DNA from: JAICMB01 sp035295125
GTDB lineage: Bacteria > Acidobacteriota > Terriglobia > Bryobacterales > Bryobacteraceae
NCBI GenBank assembly: GCA_035295125.1
Contig: DATGJP010000116.1
Span: 62,001-126,000, forward strand
Length of the DNA: 64,000 bases
Direction: 5' to 3'
Shown: piece by piece, positions 33,821 through 42,048 of the stretch
Layout: each line of letters begins with the position of its first letter
Numbering within the stretch: the stretch's first letter is position 1
The notes under the pieces: model-generated
What the model was told of the DNA's origin: nothing
Databases searched by the model: none
The model's input: the letters and a program-made list of their open reading frames with translations, nothing else
Program-made: the position numbers and the translations under genes

Positions 33821-34303
33821 ATGGGGTCGAAAGGTAATGCGGAACGGTCGTTTAAAGCGAAGCTCGAGGGTTCCGAGAAGGGCCGTGCCTTCGTGGTGCT
33901 GCCGTTCGATCCCGAGAAGGTCTGGGGACGGAGACCGCGTTACCACATCAGGGGCACGGTCAACGGCGCGCCCGTGAGAGGTCCGCTCGAGAAATTTGAA
34001 CGAGGATATTTTCTGGCGCTCGGGCCCGCTTACCGGCGCGATTCCGGTCTGCAGTTGGGGGATTCTGTGGCTGTGACGCTCGAGCCCGAGGGTCCGCAAC
34101 GCGAGGCACTCGCGGAGGACATCGTGGCCGCACTCGCTGACGAGCCTGAGGCGGCGCAATTCTTCGATGGCTTAGCGACTTTCTATCGGAAGAATTACCT
34201 GCGATGGATCGATGCTACTAAACGCAGTCCGGAGGTGCGCGCGCAACGGATTGCGGAACTTGTTGAACTCATGAAGGCTGGGCGTAAGCAACGGCCACGC
34301 TGA
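33821..34303 (+). CDS. DUF1905 / YdeI-OmdA-like protein
   Basis: A 160-residue cytoplasmic protein. Residues 8-95 form the DUF1905 beta-barrel (RSFKAKLEGSEKGRAFVVLP, YHIRGTVNGAPVRGPL, GDSVAVTLEPEG). Residues 100-155 are the OmdA-type helical tail (AAQFFDGLATFYRKNYLRWI, then RIAELVELMKAGRK). E. coli YdeI is linked to antimicrobial-peptide resistance; the mechanism is unclear. It directly follows the receptor-like gene and is probably cotranscribed. Confidence 0.85.
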   Translation: MGSKGNAERSFKAKLEGSEKGRAFVVLPFDPEKVWGRRPRYHIRGTVNGAPVRGPLEKFERGYFLALGPAYRRDSGLQLGDSVAVTLEPEGPQREALAEDIVAALADEPEAAQFFDGLATFYRKNYLRWIDATKRSPEVRAQRIAELVELMKAGRKQRPR

Positions 34304-34325
34304 GGCGGCTTAATGATTCCAGCCG

Positions 34326-34440
34326 GGTTGGCAACCTGCCCTACAGCCGGCACGGCCGAAAACTCCACGTCCATCAGGCGGTTTCGCCGGCCATGGAGAG
34401 CGCGGGCGAAACCGCATGCGGCCACCTTGGTTTTCTCCAC
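34326..34440. repeat. Dispersed composite intergenic repeat, copy 2
   Basis: Two blocks about 60 bases apart: GGTTGGCAACCTGCCCTACAG (34326-34346, a hairpin plus CCTACAG) and GGCGAAACCG...CTTGGTTTTCTCCAC (34404-34440). Order is reversed relative to the copy at 20056-20139. The rest of this 160-base gap holds no gene. Confidence 0.6.
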
Positions 34441-34463
34441 TTTTAGTCGACCGGATCGACTGG

Positions 34464-35615
34464 CTAAAGCGATAAAGCGACCACGGTCTCCAAATGAAAT
34501 GTCTGGGGGAACAGGTCTACGAGCGTCACTGTGTCGAGACGATAGCCCGCGCCTAGCAGCACGCGCAGGTCGCGCGCCAGGGTCGCCGGATCGCAGGAAA
34601 CGATCCGGATTTGGGGTGCACGGATCCGTAGCATCCCGGTCAGAATCTGCTTGCCAAGACCGTTGCGCGGCGGGTCCGCGACGATCACGTCAGGGGTTTC
34701 GGCAACACGCGTCAGGTAGTCTTCCGCGGTCTTGTGAAAAGCAGCGACGTTGCCCTTGCCTTGGGCGTTGTACTCCAGGTCGCGATGCGCGCTCCCGGCG
34801 ACCTCGGCGGCCGAGACCCGTTCGAATAATCCCGCGAGCGGCAATGTGAACAGCCCGACACCGGCATATAGATCAACCCCATGCGCGCCAGGGACGAGGC
34901 CATGAAGCGTAGTGGCGACCAATTGATCGATCAAAAACCGATTCACCTGGAAGAACGAATTTCGGCTTACACGGAAACCGGCGTATTCGATGGGCCGGGT
35001 GGTAGCGATCCGGTCGAACAGTGAGCGGGCCGCGCCCGGAACCCGATCCGACAGGCTAAACTGCACCTCCGACTCGTTGCTGAATAACTCAAGCGTAGTC
35101 GTGAAGCGCGGCAGACGCGGCAACTCCTCGGTGAGTACGCCGATAGTCTCGTTCAACTTCGGCGACGAGATCGGGCACTGGTTCACGGGGCATAAGCGGT
35201 GAGATCCGATTTCGAAATAGCCGACCGCCCCATTTTCGACGTGCAACTGGGCGCGGTTCCGGTAGTGCCAGGGTTCGCCGCTGACGATACCGATCGCGCC
35301 GTCGTAATCGATCTTCCCGACTCGGCGCAGCACCTCGCGCAGGATCGCCTCTTTCTGCTCCAACTGGAATGCATAATCGGCGTGTTGATAATGACAACCG
35401 CCACAGCGCAAATAATACGGGCACGGAGCTTCAACGCGGTGCGGCGACGGAACCCGAATCTCAACGGCACGGCCACGCAGCAGGTCGTTCTTCTCACGGG
35501 TGACCTCTGTTTCCACTTCCTCACCGGGCAGCGTGAACGGCACAAGTGCGACGCGGCCTTCCTGCCGGGCCAGACCGTCACCTCCATAGACCAGCTTCTC
35601 GATTTTCAAGAGCAC
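34464..35615 (-). CDS. Class I SAM-dependent RNA (uracil-5-)methyltransferase, RumA/RlmD type
   Basis: A 383-residue enzyme. An N-terminal TRAM-type domain (LKIEKLVYGGDGLARQEGRV) is followed by the cysteines of a 4Fe-4S site (CPYYLRCGGCHYQH). The SAM-binding motif is GVDLYAGVGLFTLPLAG, and the catalytic cysteine lies in VSCDPATLARDL. It would methylate C5 of a uridine in rRNA or tRNA. The start is GTG at 35615, 41 bases from the divergent trpS start. The target base cannot be assigned from sequence alone. Confidence 0.92.
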   Translation of the reverse strand: MLLKIEKLVYGGDGLARQEGRVALVPFTLPGEEVETEVTREKNDLLRGRAVEIRVPSPHRVEAPCPYYLRCGGCHYQHADYAFQLEQKEAILREVLRRVGKIDYDGAIGIVSGEPWHYRNRAQLHVENGAVGYFEIGSHRLCPVNQCPISSPKLNETIGVLTEELPRLPRFTTTLELFSNESEVQFSLSDRVPGAARSLFDRIATTRPIEYAGFRVSRNSFFQVNRFLIDQLVATTLHGLVPGAHGVDLYAGVGLFTLPLAGLFERVSAAEVAGSAHRDLEYNAQGKGNVAAFHKTAEDYLTRVAETPDVIVADPPRNGLGKQILTGMLRIRAPQIRIVSCDPATLARDLRVLLGAGYRLDTVTLVDLFPQTFHLETVVALSL

Positions 35616-35656
35616 AAGCGCACCGGGTTGCGTAGGCTACCATGTAGGTTCACTCG

Positions 35657-36646
35657 ATGAAGAAGCGCGTTTTCTCGGGCATTCAGCCTACCGGTAATCT
35701 CCATATTGGCAATTATCTTGGAGCTCTCAAGAACTGGGTCGTCATTCAGAGAGACTACGAAAGCATCTGGGGCATTGTCGATCTGCACGCGGTCACAGTG
35801 TACCAGGACCCCGCCGAACTGAAACAGAAAATCGAGGAGACGGCCGCGCTGTTCATGGCGTGCGGCATCGATCCGAAAGAATCCACCATCATGGTGCAGT
35901 CGAGCGTGCCGGCGCACGCGGAACTGGCCTGGATGCTGACATGCGTCACGCCGGTGGGCTGGCTCGAACGCATGACGCAGTACAAAGCCAAGGCGCAGGC
36001 GCAGGAAACCGTCAGCGACGGCCTGCTGCAATATCCGGTCTTGATGGCCGCCGACATCCTGCTCTACCAGGCCGCGATCGTGCCGGTGGGCGATGACCAG
36101 GCCCAGCACCTCGAACTCACCCGCGACATCGCGCAGCGATTCAATTCGGTTTACGGGGAGACTTTTGTGATGCCGGCGACGTCGCTGCCGGTGGTCGGGG
36201 CGCGCATTATGGGCCTCGATGAGCCGGATAAAAAAATGAGCAAGTCGGCAACCGGTTCGGGGCACATGATTGGCCTGCTGGACCCGGTCGACCAGATCCG
36301 CAAGAAGATCATGCGCGCCACCACCGATTCGAACCCGGCGGTGGATTTTGAGAATCTCGGAGCGGGCATTCAGAACCTTCTCAACATCTTCCAGGCCTGC
36401 GGCGAGTGGACCGACGACCAGATGCGCAGCCACTTTTCGGGACTGCGCTATGGCGACCTGAAGAAGCAGGTTGCAGATATGGTTGTCTCGAAGCTGGAAC
36501 CGATTCAGAACCGGTATCACGAGATCATGTCCGAGCACGGCTACCTGGCGCGCGTTCTCAAGGAAGGGGCGGAGCGGGTGTCCCCCATTGCGAACTCGAC
36601 GGTGGAGGTCGTAAAGCAGCGGATGGGGTTGTACACAACCACATAG
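35657..36646 (+). CDS. trpS: Tryptophanyl-tRNA synthetase
   Basis: A 329-residue class Ic synthetase of normal bacterial length. The HIGH-like motif is in SGIQPTGNLHIGNYLGALKN and the KMSKS motif is in DKKMSKSATGS. Further blocks are ILLYQAAIVPVGDDQAQHLE and LQYPVLMAADI. It charges tRNA-Trp with tryptophan. ATG 35657 is the only sensible start. The MFS gene follows after 13 bases. Confidence 0.97.
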   Translation: MKKRVFSGIQPTGNLHIGNYLGALKNWVVIQRDYESIWGIVDLHAVTVYQDPAELKQKIEETAALFMACGIDPKESTIMVQSSVPAHAELAWMLTCVTPVGWLERMTQYKAKAQAQETVSDGLLQYPVLMAADILLYQAAIVPVGDDQAQHLELTRDIAQRFNSVYGETFVMPATSLPVVGARIMGLDEPDKKMSKSATGSGHMIGLLDPVDQIRKKIMRATTDSNPAVDFENLGAGIQNLLNIFQACGEWTDDQMRSHFSGLRYGDLKKQVADMVVSKLEPIQNRYHEIMSEHGYLARVLKEGAERVSPIANSTVEVVKQRMGLYTTT

Positions 36647-36659
36647 CTGAACGTATGAC

Positions 36660-37970
36660 ATGGCAGACCAGGCTGCAACGCTCGGGGCATATCCTCGTCT
36701 GCTGCGGACCAACCGGAATTTCCGGCTGCTTTGGTTTGCCCAAATCGTCAGCGAGATCGGCGACTGGTTTTACGCGGTAGCCGTTTACGGCCTGCTGCTG
36801 GCATATACAGGCAAGGCCCAATCGGTCGCGTTCGCGTTTGTACTGCAGGTTCTTCCCCAGTTTTTCGTCGCGCCGACGGCCGGCGTCATCAACGACAGGC
36901 TGAGCCGCCGCCGGGTGATGATGGTGGCCGACTGGACGCGGGCCGTCATCGTCCTGTGCATGGTCCTGGTGCGTGGGCCACAACTGGTCTGGCTGCTGTA
37001 CCTGCTGCTTTTCCTCGAAACCATCATGTGGGCGCTGTTCGAGCCCGGGCGCAGCGCCGTGGTTCCCAACGTGGTTGAGGACGCGGACGTCGTGATTGCC
37101 AACACGCTGTCATCCACGACGTGGTCCGTGAATTTCGCGATTGGGTTTGCGCTGGGAGGCGTCGCGGCGGCGTACTGGGGCCGCGACACGGTTTTCGTGA
37201 TTAACTCGCTGTCGTTTGTCGTCTCGGCGATCTGCATCGGGCGCATGCGATTCCGCGAACCGCATGCCGTCGATAAGCCGCCGCTGAGATTTCGGGACCT
37301 GGCCGATTTCTCGCCGATCCTGGAGGGTTTGCACTATGTGCGGCGCGACCAGCGGCTCCGGACGACGATCTTCGTCAAAGCCGGCCTTGGGCTTTTGGGT
37401 TCAAACTGGGTGCTGCTGCCAATTCTGGGCGAGCGCATATTTCCGGTGCATCGCGCAGGCTTTTCGAGCCAGGACGCCGGGATGTTAGGAATGAGCGTGC
37501 TCATGGCATCGCGCGGTTTGGGCGCGATCGCCGGCCCGCTGCTCGCCGGCAAGTGGGCCGGCAATTCGCTATTGAGGATGCGTTGGGGCATTCTCTTCGG
37601 CTTTCTCGCAGCAGGTTTGGGATACGTGGCGCTCAGCGGCGCGGGCAACATCTGGCTCGCCTGCGCCGCGCTGATCGTGGCGCATGCCGGCGGGTCCGTG
37701 ATGTGGGTCTTTTCCACGACGCTGCTGCAGTTGATGACGGAGGACCGTTTGCGGGGCCGCGTATTCTCGGCGGAGTTCGGGTTCAGTGTCCTGACGATGT
37801 CAGCGTCGAGCTCGGTCGCGGGGTTTTTGATCGATCAGGGTCTACGGCCACGAACGGTGGCGGGCTTCAATGGACTGATTATGCTGCTCCCGGCCGTGCT
37901 TTGGGCGTGGGTACTGCGGCGGTGGCCGAAGGAACCCGTATGTTCCGGTTGTGATGAAAAAAATTCGTAG
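36660..37970 (+). CDS. MFS transporter (EntS / MFS_3-like exporter)
   Basis: A 436-residue protein with about twelve membrane segments. The N-terminal half contains FRLLWFAQIVSEIGDWFYAV and the loop 2-3 signature GVINDRLSRRRVM. The second half contains GSVMWVFSTTLLQLMTEDRL and GRVFSAEFGFSVLT. It is probably a proton-driven exporter of small molecules. It lies 13 bases after trpS. Its last 92 bases overlap the convergent flavoprotein gene, which is long for this genome. Confidence 0.9.
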   Translation: MADQAATLGAYPRLLRTNRNFRLLWFAQIVSEIGDWFYAVAVYGLLLAYTGKAQSVAFAFVLQVLPQFFVAPTAGVINDRLSRRRVMMVADWTRAVIVLCMVLVRGPQLVWLLYLLLFLETIMWALFEPGRSAVVPNVVEDADVVIANTLSSTTWSVNFAIGFALGGVAAAYWGRDTVFVINSLSFVVSAICIGRMRFREPHAVDKPPLRFRDLADFSPILEGLHYVRRDQRLRTTIFVKAGLGLLGSNWVLLPILGERIFPVHRAGFSSQDAGMLGMSVLMASRGLGAIAGPLLAGKWAGNSLLRMRWGILFGFLAAGLGYVALSGAGNIWLACAALIVAHAGGSVMWVFSTTLLQLMTEDRLRGRVFSAEFGFSVLTMSASSSVAGFLIDQGLRPRTVAGFNGLIMLLPAVLWAWVLRRWPKEPVCSGCDEKNS

Positions 37971-39324
37971 GGTCGAATTTACGCTTCAACTGTACGAGAC
38001 GGGCGTAGTTCTTTCCGTAAGATGCCTGGACCGCGGATGGGTCATCCGTGCTGAGGTAGTTTATGTATGCTCCTTCGCTGGAGTGGGGTCTCATCGCCTT
38101 CCAGGAGCGGTCGACCCAGGCCATCGACGCTTCGGCCTGCCGCTCTTCGTACCAGCTTCCGTTGATGAAGTATGTGTACTGCCCGTCGACCCGAGGGAGC
38201 GGCGACGCGTTTGCTGCAACACGGCAGACCTGACCGTGCATGTAGTGTCCGATACCCATGGAACTGCCCGGTGGCGCATCCGCTGCAATGGCCGCAAGTT
38301 GGTCGGCCGCAGCGTTGGTTAGTGCCAAAAGAGATCCGCCGCGCCAGTAGATGTCAGGCGGCCCTTTGCGATCCCGTGGTGGCGGAGGTCCGAGAAGTGA
38401 TCCAAGCTGCGGAAAGCTATCCATGAGGTGTAAGTAGGCGACGCTGTTCACGAGATCCTTGGCAGGTGGTCCGAAGGATCGCAACGGCCGAAGAACACGA
38501 GCGCCTTCCGTAGCATCCCCGCTCCAGCAGACCATTACAATGATGGTGGGGCCGGCGTTCAACAGGATATTGAGCTCGACCGTCAGTTCAGGCGGAGCTT
38601 CTTTCATAAAAGCGCTGTAGAATCGCAGGAACTGCGCGAGGTCGGCGCGGTAGGCGATTACTCCGCCCATGACCTGATCGACCGCGTGAAGCCGGTACTC
38701 GAATGCCGTCGCAATTCCGAAGTTGCCGCCACCACCTCGCACTGCCCAAAACAGGTCGGAATTCTCAGTCGTGCTGGCGTGAAGTATAGAGCCGTCGGCC
38801 GTAACAACGTCAATCCCGGCAAGATTGTCACAGGTCGCTCCGTATTTTCCCAGCAGCCAGCCGAGTCCTCCACCCAGCGTCAGGCCTGCGATTCCAACCG
38901 CGGGATGGCAACCGAGCGGAACCGCCATCCCCACAGCCTGGGTCGCCCTGTTTAAATCCGAAGCGCGAACACCGGCTTCGACGCGAACTGTTCCGGCATC
39001 GCGATCGATTTCGATCTTTTTCATCTGCGACAGATCGATCACCATGCCGTCGCACACTGAAGCGCCCAGCAAATCGTGTCCGCCGGAGCGGACCGCAACG
39101 TCGGTCTGCTTCTCGCGCGCGTAGCGGACGGCTTTCACAACATCGTCCGATGACGCGGGGCGGGAAATCATCTTCGGATGCTTATCTGTTAGGGGGTTGA
39201 AACTGAAGACCCGGCGCGCCGCGTCGTACCCGGCGTCACCCGGCAGAATGACGTTTCCTGCCGGTTGCGCCTGTAGAGCCGCAGCGCCGAGAAGCAGACT
39301 ACGCCGGCTAAGCTGTTTGGACAC
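37879..39324 (-). CDS. Exported BBE-type FAD-linked oxidoreductase
   Basis: A 481-residue protein with a twin-arginine leader (MSKQLSRRSLLLGAAAL). The PCMH FAD-binding domain shows VAVRSGGHDLLGASVCDGMV, whose histidine is the usual covalent flavin site, and VPLGCHPAVGIAGLTLGGGL, whose cysteine is the second covalent site, so bicovalent FAD is likely. The berberine-bridge-enzyme tail is ARLVQLKRKFDPTNFFHHNR. An Ala/Pro-rich extension of about 18 residues after the usual end lies opposite the MFS gene. It would oxidise sugars or alkaloid-like alcohols; substrate unknown. Confidence 0.9.
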   Translation of the reverse strand: MSKQLSRRSLLLGAAALQAQPAGNVILPGDAGYDAARRVFSFNPLTDKHPKMISRPASSDDVVKAVRYAREKQTDVAVRSGGHDLLGASVCDGMVIDLSQMKKIEIDRDAGTVRVEAGVRASDLNRATQAVGMAVPLGCHPAVGIAGLTLGGGLGWLLGKYGATCDNLAGIDVVTADGSILHASTTENSDLFWAVRGGGGNFGIATAFEYRLHAVDQVMGGVIAYRADLAQFLRFYSAFMKEAPPELTVELNILLNAGPTIIVMVCWSGDATEGARVLRPLRSFGPPAKDLVNSVAYLHLMDSFPQLGSLLGPPPPRDRKGPPDIYWRGGSLLALTNAAADQLAAIAADAPPGSSMGIGHYMHGQVCRVAANASPLPRVDGQYTYFINGSWYEERQAEASMAWVDRSWKAMRPHSSEGAYINYLSTDDPSAVQASYGKNYARLVQLKRKFDPTNFFHHNRNIRVPSATAAVPTPKARPGAA

Positions 39325-39405
39325 TGCATGTTGGACGGCGGATAGATGCGAACGTCACCCAGCTAACTTGGGGTCCGGCGGATCGTCTAACCGGCTGGGA
39401 GAAAC

Positions 39406-41835
39406 ATGGAACAACTTGGCAGGGACATACGATTTGGTTTTCGCATGATCCGATTGAGTCCCGGCTTCACGCTCGCCGCGGTTCTCATGCTAGCGCTCGG
39501 AATCGGCGCGACGACGGCGATTTTCAGCTTCGTGGACGCTGTCCTGCTCAGACCGCTGCCGTTTCCGGAGGTGGAACGGATCGTTAACGTCTGGGAAAAG
39601 CCCCCGGGCGGCGAACGCAACGGGATTTCCACGCTGAACTTCCTCGATTGGCAGAAAGAGAACAGCGTCTTTGAGGCAATGGCCGCGCAGACCGCAGGGA
39701 GCGCCACGTTGACCGGCGCTGACCAACCGGTGGAACTACGAAACGGCCGCGTCTCGGCAAGTTATTTCGACATTTTGAAGATCAAGCCGGTCCTGGGGCG
39801 CACTTTCGCGCCCGGCGAAGACGAACTCGGCAAGCAATACGAAGTGGTGCTCAGCCACCGGGTATGGGAGAACCGGTTTGGCTCCGACCGAACCATTATC
39901 GGGCGCACGATCCGCCTGAACGGAGCACCCTATACCGTGATCGGAGTGATGCCGGAAGGGATCTACGACCGAAGATGGCAGGATATTTGGACGCCGCTTG
40001 CGTTCAAGGCATCCGAAATGACGCGCGACTATCACTGGATGATTTCGTGGGCGCGGCTGAAACCTGGCGTGACGATCGACCAGGCTCGGCAGAACATGAG
40101 GGCGATTGCGGCGCGGATAGAACATGATTTCCCGCAGTCGAATAAAGGCTGGAGTGCGACGGTGGACGAGTATCAAGACCACGTGGTGGGCCGGAGTACG
40201 CGCCAGTCGTTGCTGGTCTTGCTCGCCGCGGTAGGCTCGGTGCTTCTGATTGGCTGCGTCAACCTTGCTAATCTGCTGCTCGTGCGCGGCGCAGGACGCG
40301 AGCGCGAGATCGCGATACGGTCCGCACTGGGCGCCGGGCGACTGCGGCTTCTGCGGCAATTCTTCACCGAGAGCGTGCTGCTCGCCGGGCTGGGAGGAAT
40401 AGCCGGTGTTGCTCTGGGATGGGCTGTGATGATGGCTCTCAAGGCGGGGATCCCGCAGTACTTTCTGCCCCCGGAAGCCGATGTGGAGCTCAACGGCCGG
40501 GTGCTGCTTTTTGCCGCGGCAATCGCGGTATTGACTGGGCTGCTGTTTGGCATCGCTCCGGCGTTGCATAGCGCCAAGTCGGATTTGGTGGGCTCGCTGA
40601 AGGAGGGTGGGCGCGGTGGAACCTCGGGTTCCAGCCGTGCTCATATTCGAAACGTGCTGGTTGTGGCCGAGATCGCCCTGGCATTTATCGTGCTTTCGGG
40701 CGCGGGGCTGCTGATCCGAAGCTTCTACAAGCTGCAGCAGGTCGATCCTGGATTCGACGCCACCAACGTCGTCACGATGCGGCTACCCATGACATCGGAG
40801 CAGTATGCCACGGGACCTCGCATCGTCAGTTATGTCGGCGAAGTTCTGGAGAAAGCACAGGCGGTGCCGGGGGTTCGAAGTGTCGCCGCCACGAGTGCTC
40901 TTCCCATGCAGGGATGGTCCGACGGAATGCCGTTCCTGATCCAAGGCCGGCCATTCGTGGAACTGTCAAAGCGGCCCGCGTGCGGATTCAAATCCGTGAC
41001 TCCTTCATACCTCGCGGCGACCGGCATGCGCCTACGGAAGGGGCGCTGGCTGAAGGATACCGACACCGCGGGCGCGATACCCGTGACCGTGATTAATGAA
41101 ACGATGGCGTCGAGATATTTCAAAGACGAAGACCCTTTAGGCAAACGCATCCTGATCAAGGAGATTATTCCGGGCCAGCCGGCGCTGGGCCCCGAGATTC
41201 CCTGGGAAGTTGTGGGCGTCGTAGTGGATGAAAAGGCGTATGGTCTCGATGACTCGAGTGCGGGGTTGTACGTTTCGTACAAACAGAGCCCCAATCTGAA
41301 CACCGCGCTGGTTGTGCGCGGATTGATTGAACCCGAGCACCTGGTGAAATCGGTCGAGTCAGCAGTGTGGCAGGTGAACAAGAACCAGTCGATCGATGAG
41401 ATCAAGACGTTAGAGCAGATCAAGTCCGAGTCGATGGATGACGAACGGCTGCGAACCGTTTTGCTTGGCGTTTTTGCCGGGCTGGCGCTCTTGCTGGCGT
41501 CGATTGGGGTTTACGGAGTGATCTCCTACACCGTGGCGCAACGTACGCGGGAAATCGGAGTTCGTGCCGCACTGGGCGCGAGCCGGTGGGATCAGGTCCT
41601 GCTGGTTTTGAAGAACGGTCTGGGGCTGACCGCGGCGGGTCTCGCGATTGGGGTCCTCGGCGCATTGGGAGTTACGCGTGTTCTCTCGAGCCTGCTGTTC
41701 GGCGTGAGTCCTCGCGACCCCTGGACTCTTTTGTGGACCGGTTGTGTTTTGGCCCTGGTTGCGGCGACTGCATGTTACGTTCCGGCGCATCGCGCGGCCA
41801 GTGTCGATCCGCTGGTAGCTTTGCGGCATGAGTGA
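39406..41835 (+). CDS. Orphan ABC transporter permease, MacB/FtsX type
   Basis: An 809-residue inner-membrane protein with the same duplicated core-plus-FtsX layout as the gene at 1264. It starts MEQLGRDIRFGFRMIRLSPG, then a first helix (LALGIGATTAIFSFVDAV), FtsX blocks with LLVRGAGREREIAIRSALGA and REIGVRAALGASRWDQVLL, and the typical end ASVDPLVALRHE. ATG 39406 follows GGGAG. It has no N-terminal soluble domain and no neighbouring ATPase. It is divergent from the flavoprotein gene. Confidence 0.9.
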   Translation: MEQLGRDIRFGFRMIRLSPGFTLAAVLMLALGIGATTAIFSFVDAVLLRPLPFPEVERIVNVWEKPPGGERNGISTLNFLDWQKENSVFEAMAAQTAGSATLTGADQPVELRNGRVSASYFDILKIKPVLGRTFAPGEDELGKQYEVVLSHRVWENRFGSDRTIIGRTIRLNGAPYTVIGVMPEGIYDRRWQDIWTPLAFKASEMTRDYHWMISWARLKPGVTIDQARQNMRAIAARIEHDFPQSNKGWSATVDEYQDHVVGRSTRQSLLVLLAAVGSVLLIGCVNLANLLLVRGAGREREIAIRSALGAGRLRLLRQFFTESVLLAGLGGIAGVALGWAVMMALKAGIPQYFLPPEADVELNGRVLLFAAAIAVLTGLLFGIAPALHSAKSDLVGSLKEGGRGGTSGSSRAHIRNVLVVAEIALAFIVLSGAGLLIRSFYKLQQVDPGFDATNVVTMRLPMTSEQYATGPRIVSYVGEVLEKAQAVPGVRSVAATSALPMQGWSDGMPFLIQGRPFVELSKRPACGFKSVTPSYLAATGMRLRKGRWLKDTDTAGAIPVTVINETMASRYFKDEDPLGKRILIKEIIPGQPALGPEIPWEVVGVVVDEKAYGLDDSSAGLYVSYKQSPNLNTALVVRGLIEPEHLVKSVESAVWQVNKNQSIDEIKTLEQIKSESMDDERLRTVLLGVFAGLALLLASIGVYGVISYTVAQRTREIGVRAALGASRWDQVLLVLKNGLGLTAAGLAIGVLGALGVTRVLSSLLFGVSPRDPWTLLWTGCVLALVAATACYVPAHRAASVDPLVALRHE

Positions 41836-41942
41836 ACTGTTGCCACCACTGCCGGTCGATTGCTCGCTCATGGCTTTGTGACGCAGGCAGTGGCCCGCTT
41901 CGTGAACTGTCGAAGACTGAGCACGGACTACAATCCGGTACC

Positions 41943-41980
41943 GCCGGCTTCAGCCGGCCGTAGGGCAGTTTGAAGGCTGC
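41943..41980. repeat. Dispersed hairpins between two permease genes
   Basis: A perfect palindrome GCCGGCT-TC-AGCCGGC (41943-41958) and a degenerate copy of the GCAG...TGAAGGCTGC element (41965-41980, compare 3922-3937), both followed by GCGT-AC. The 213-base gap holds no gene; a short direct repeat GTGAACTGT occurs twice at its start. Confidence 0.55.
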
Positions 41981-42048
41981 GTTACGGCTGTTTTCATACT
42001 CTTTCGACAGTTTGAATAAGAAACGACTGACCTGAACTTGCCGCCGAC

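Noticed and set aside
35606..36712. 368-codon open frame antisense to trpS
   Set aside because: It covers all of trpS on the other strand; composition is that of a shadow frame.
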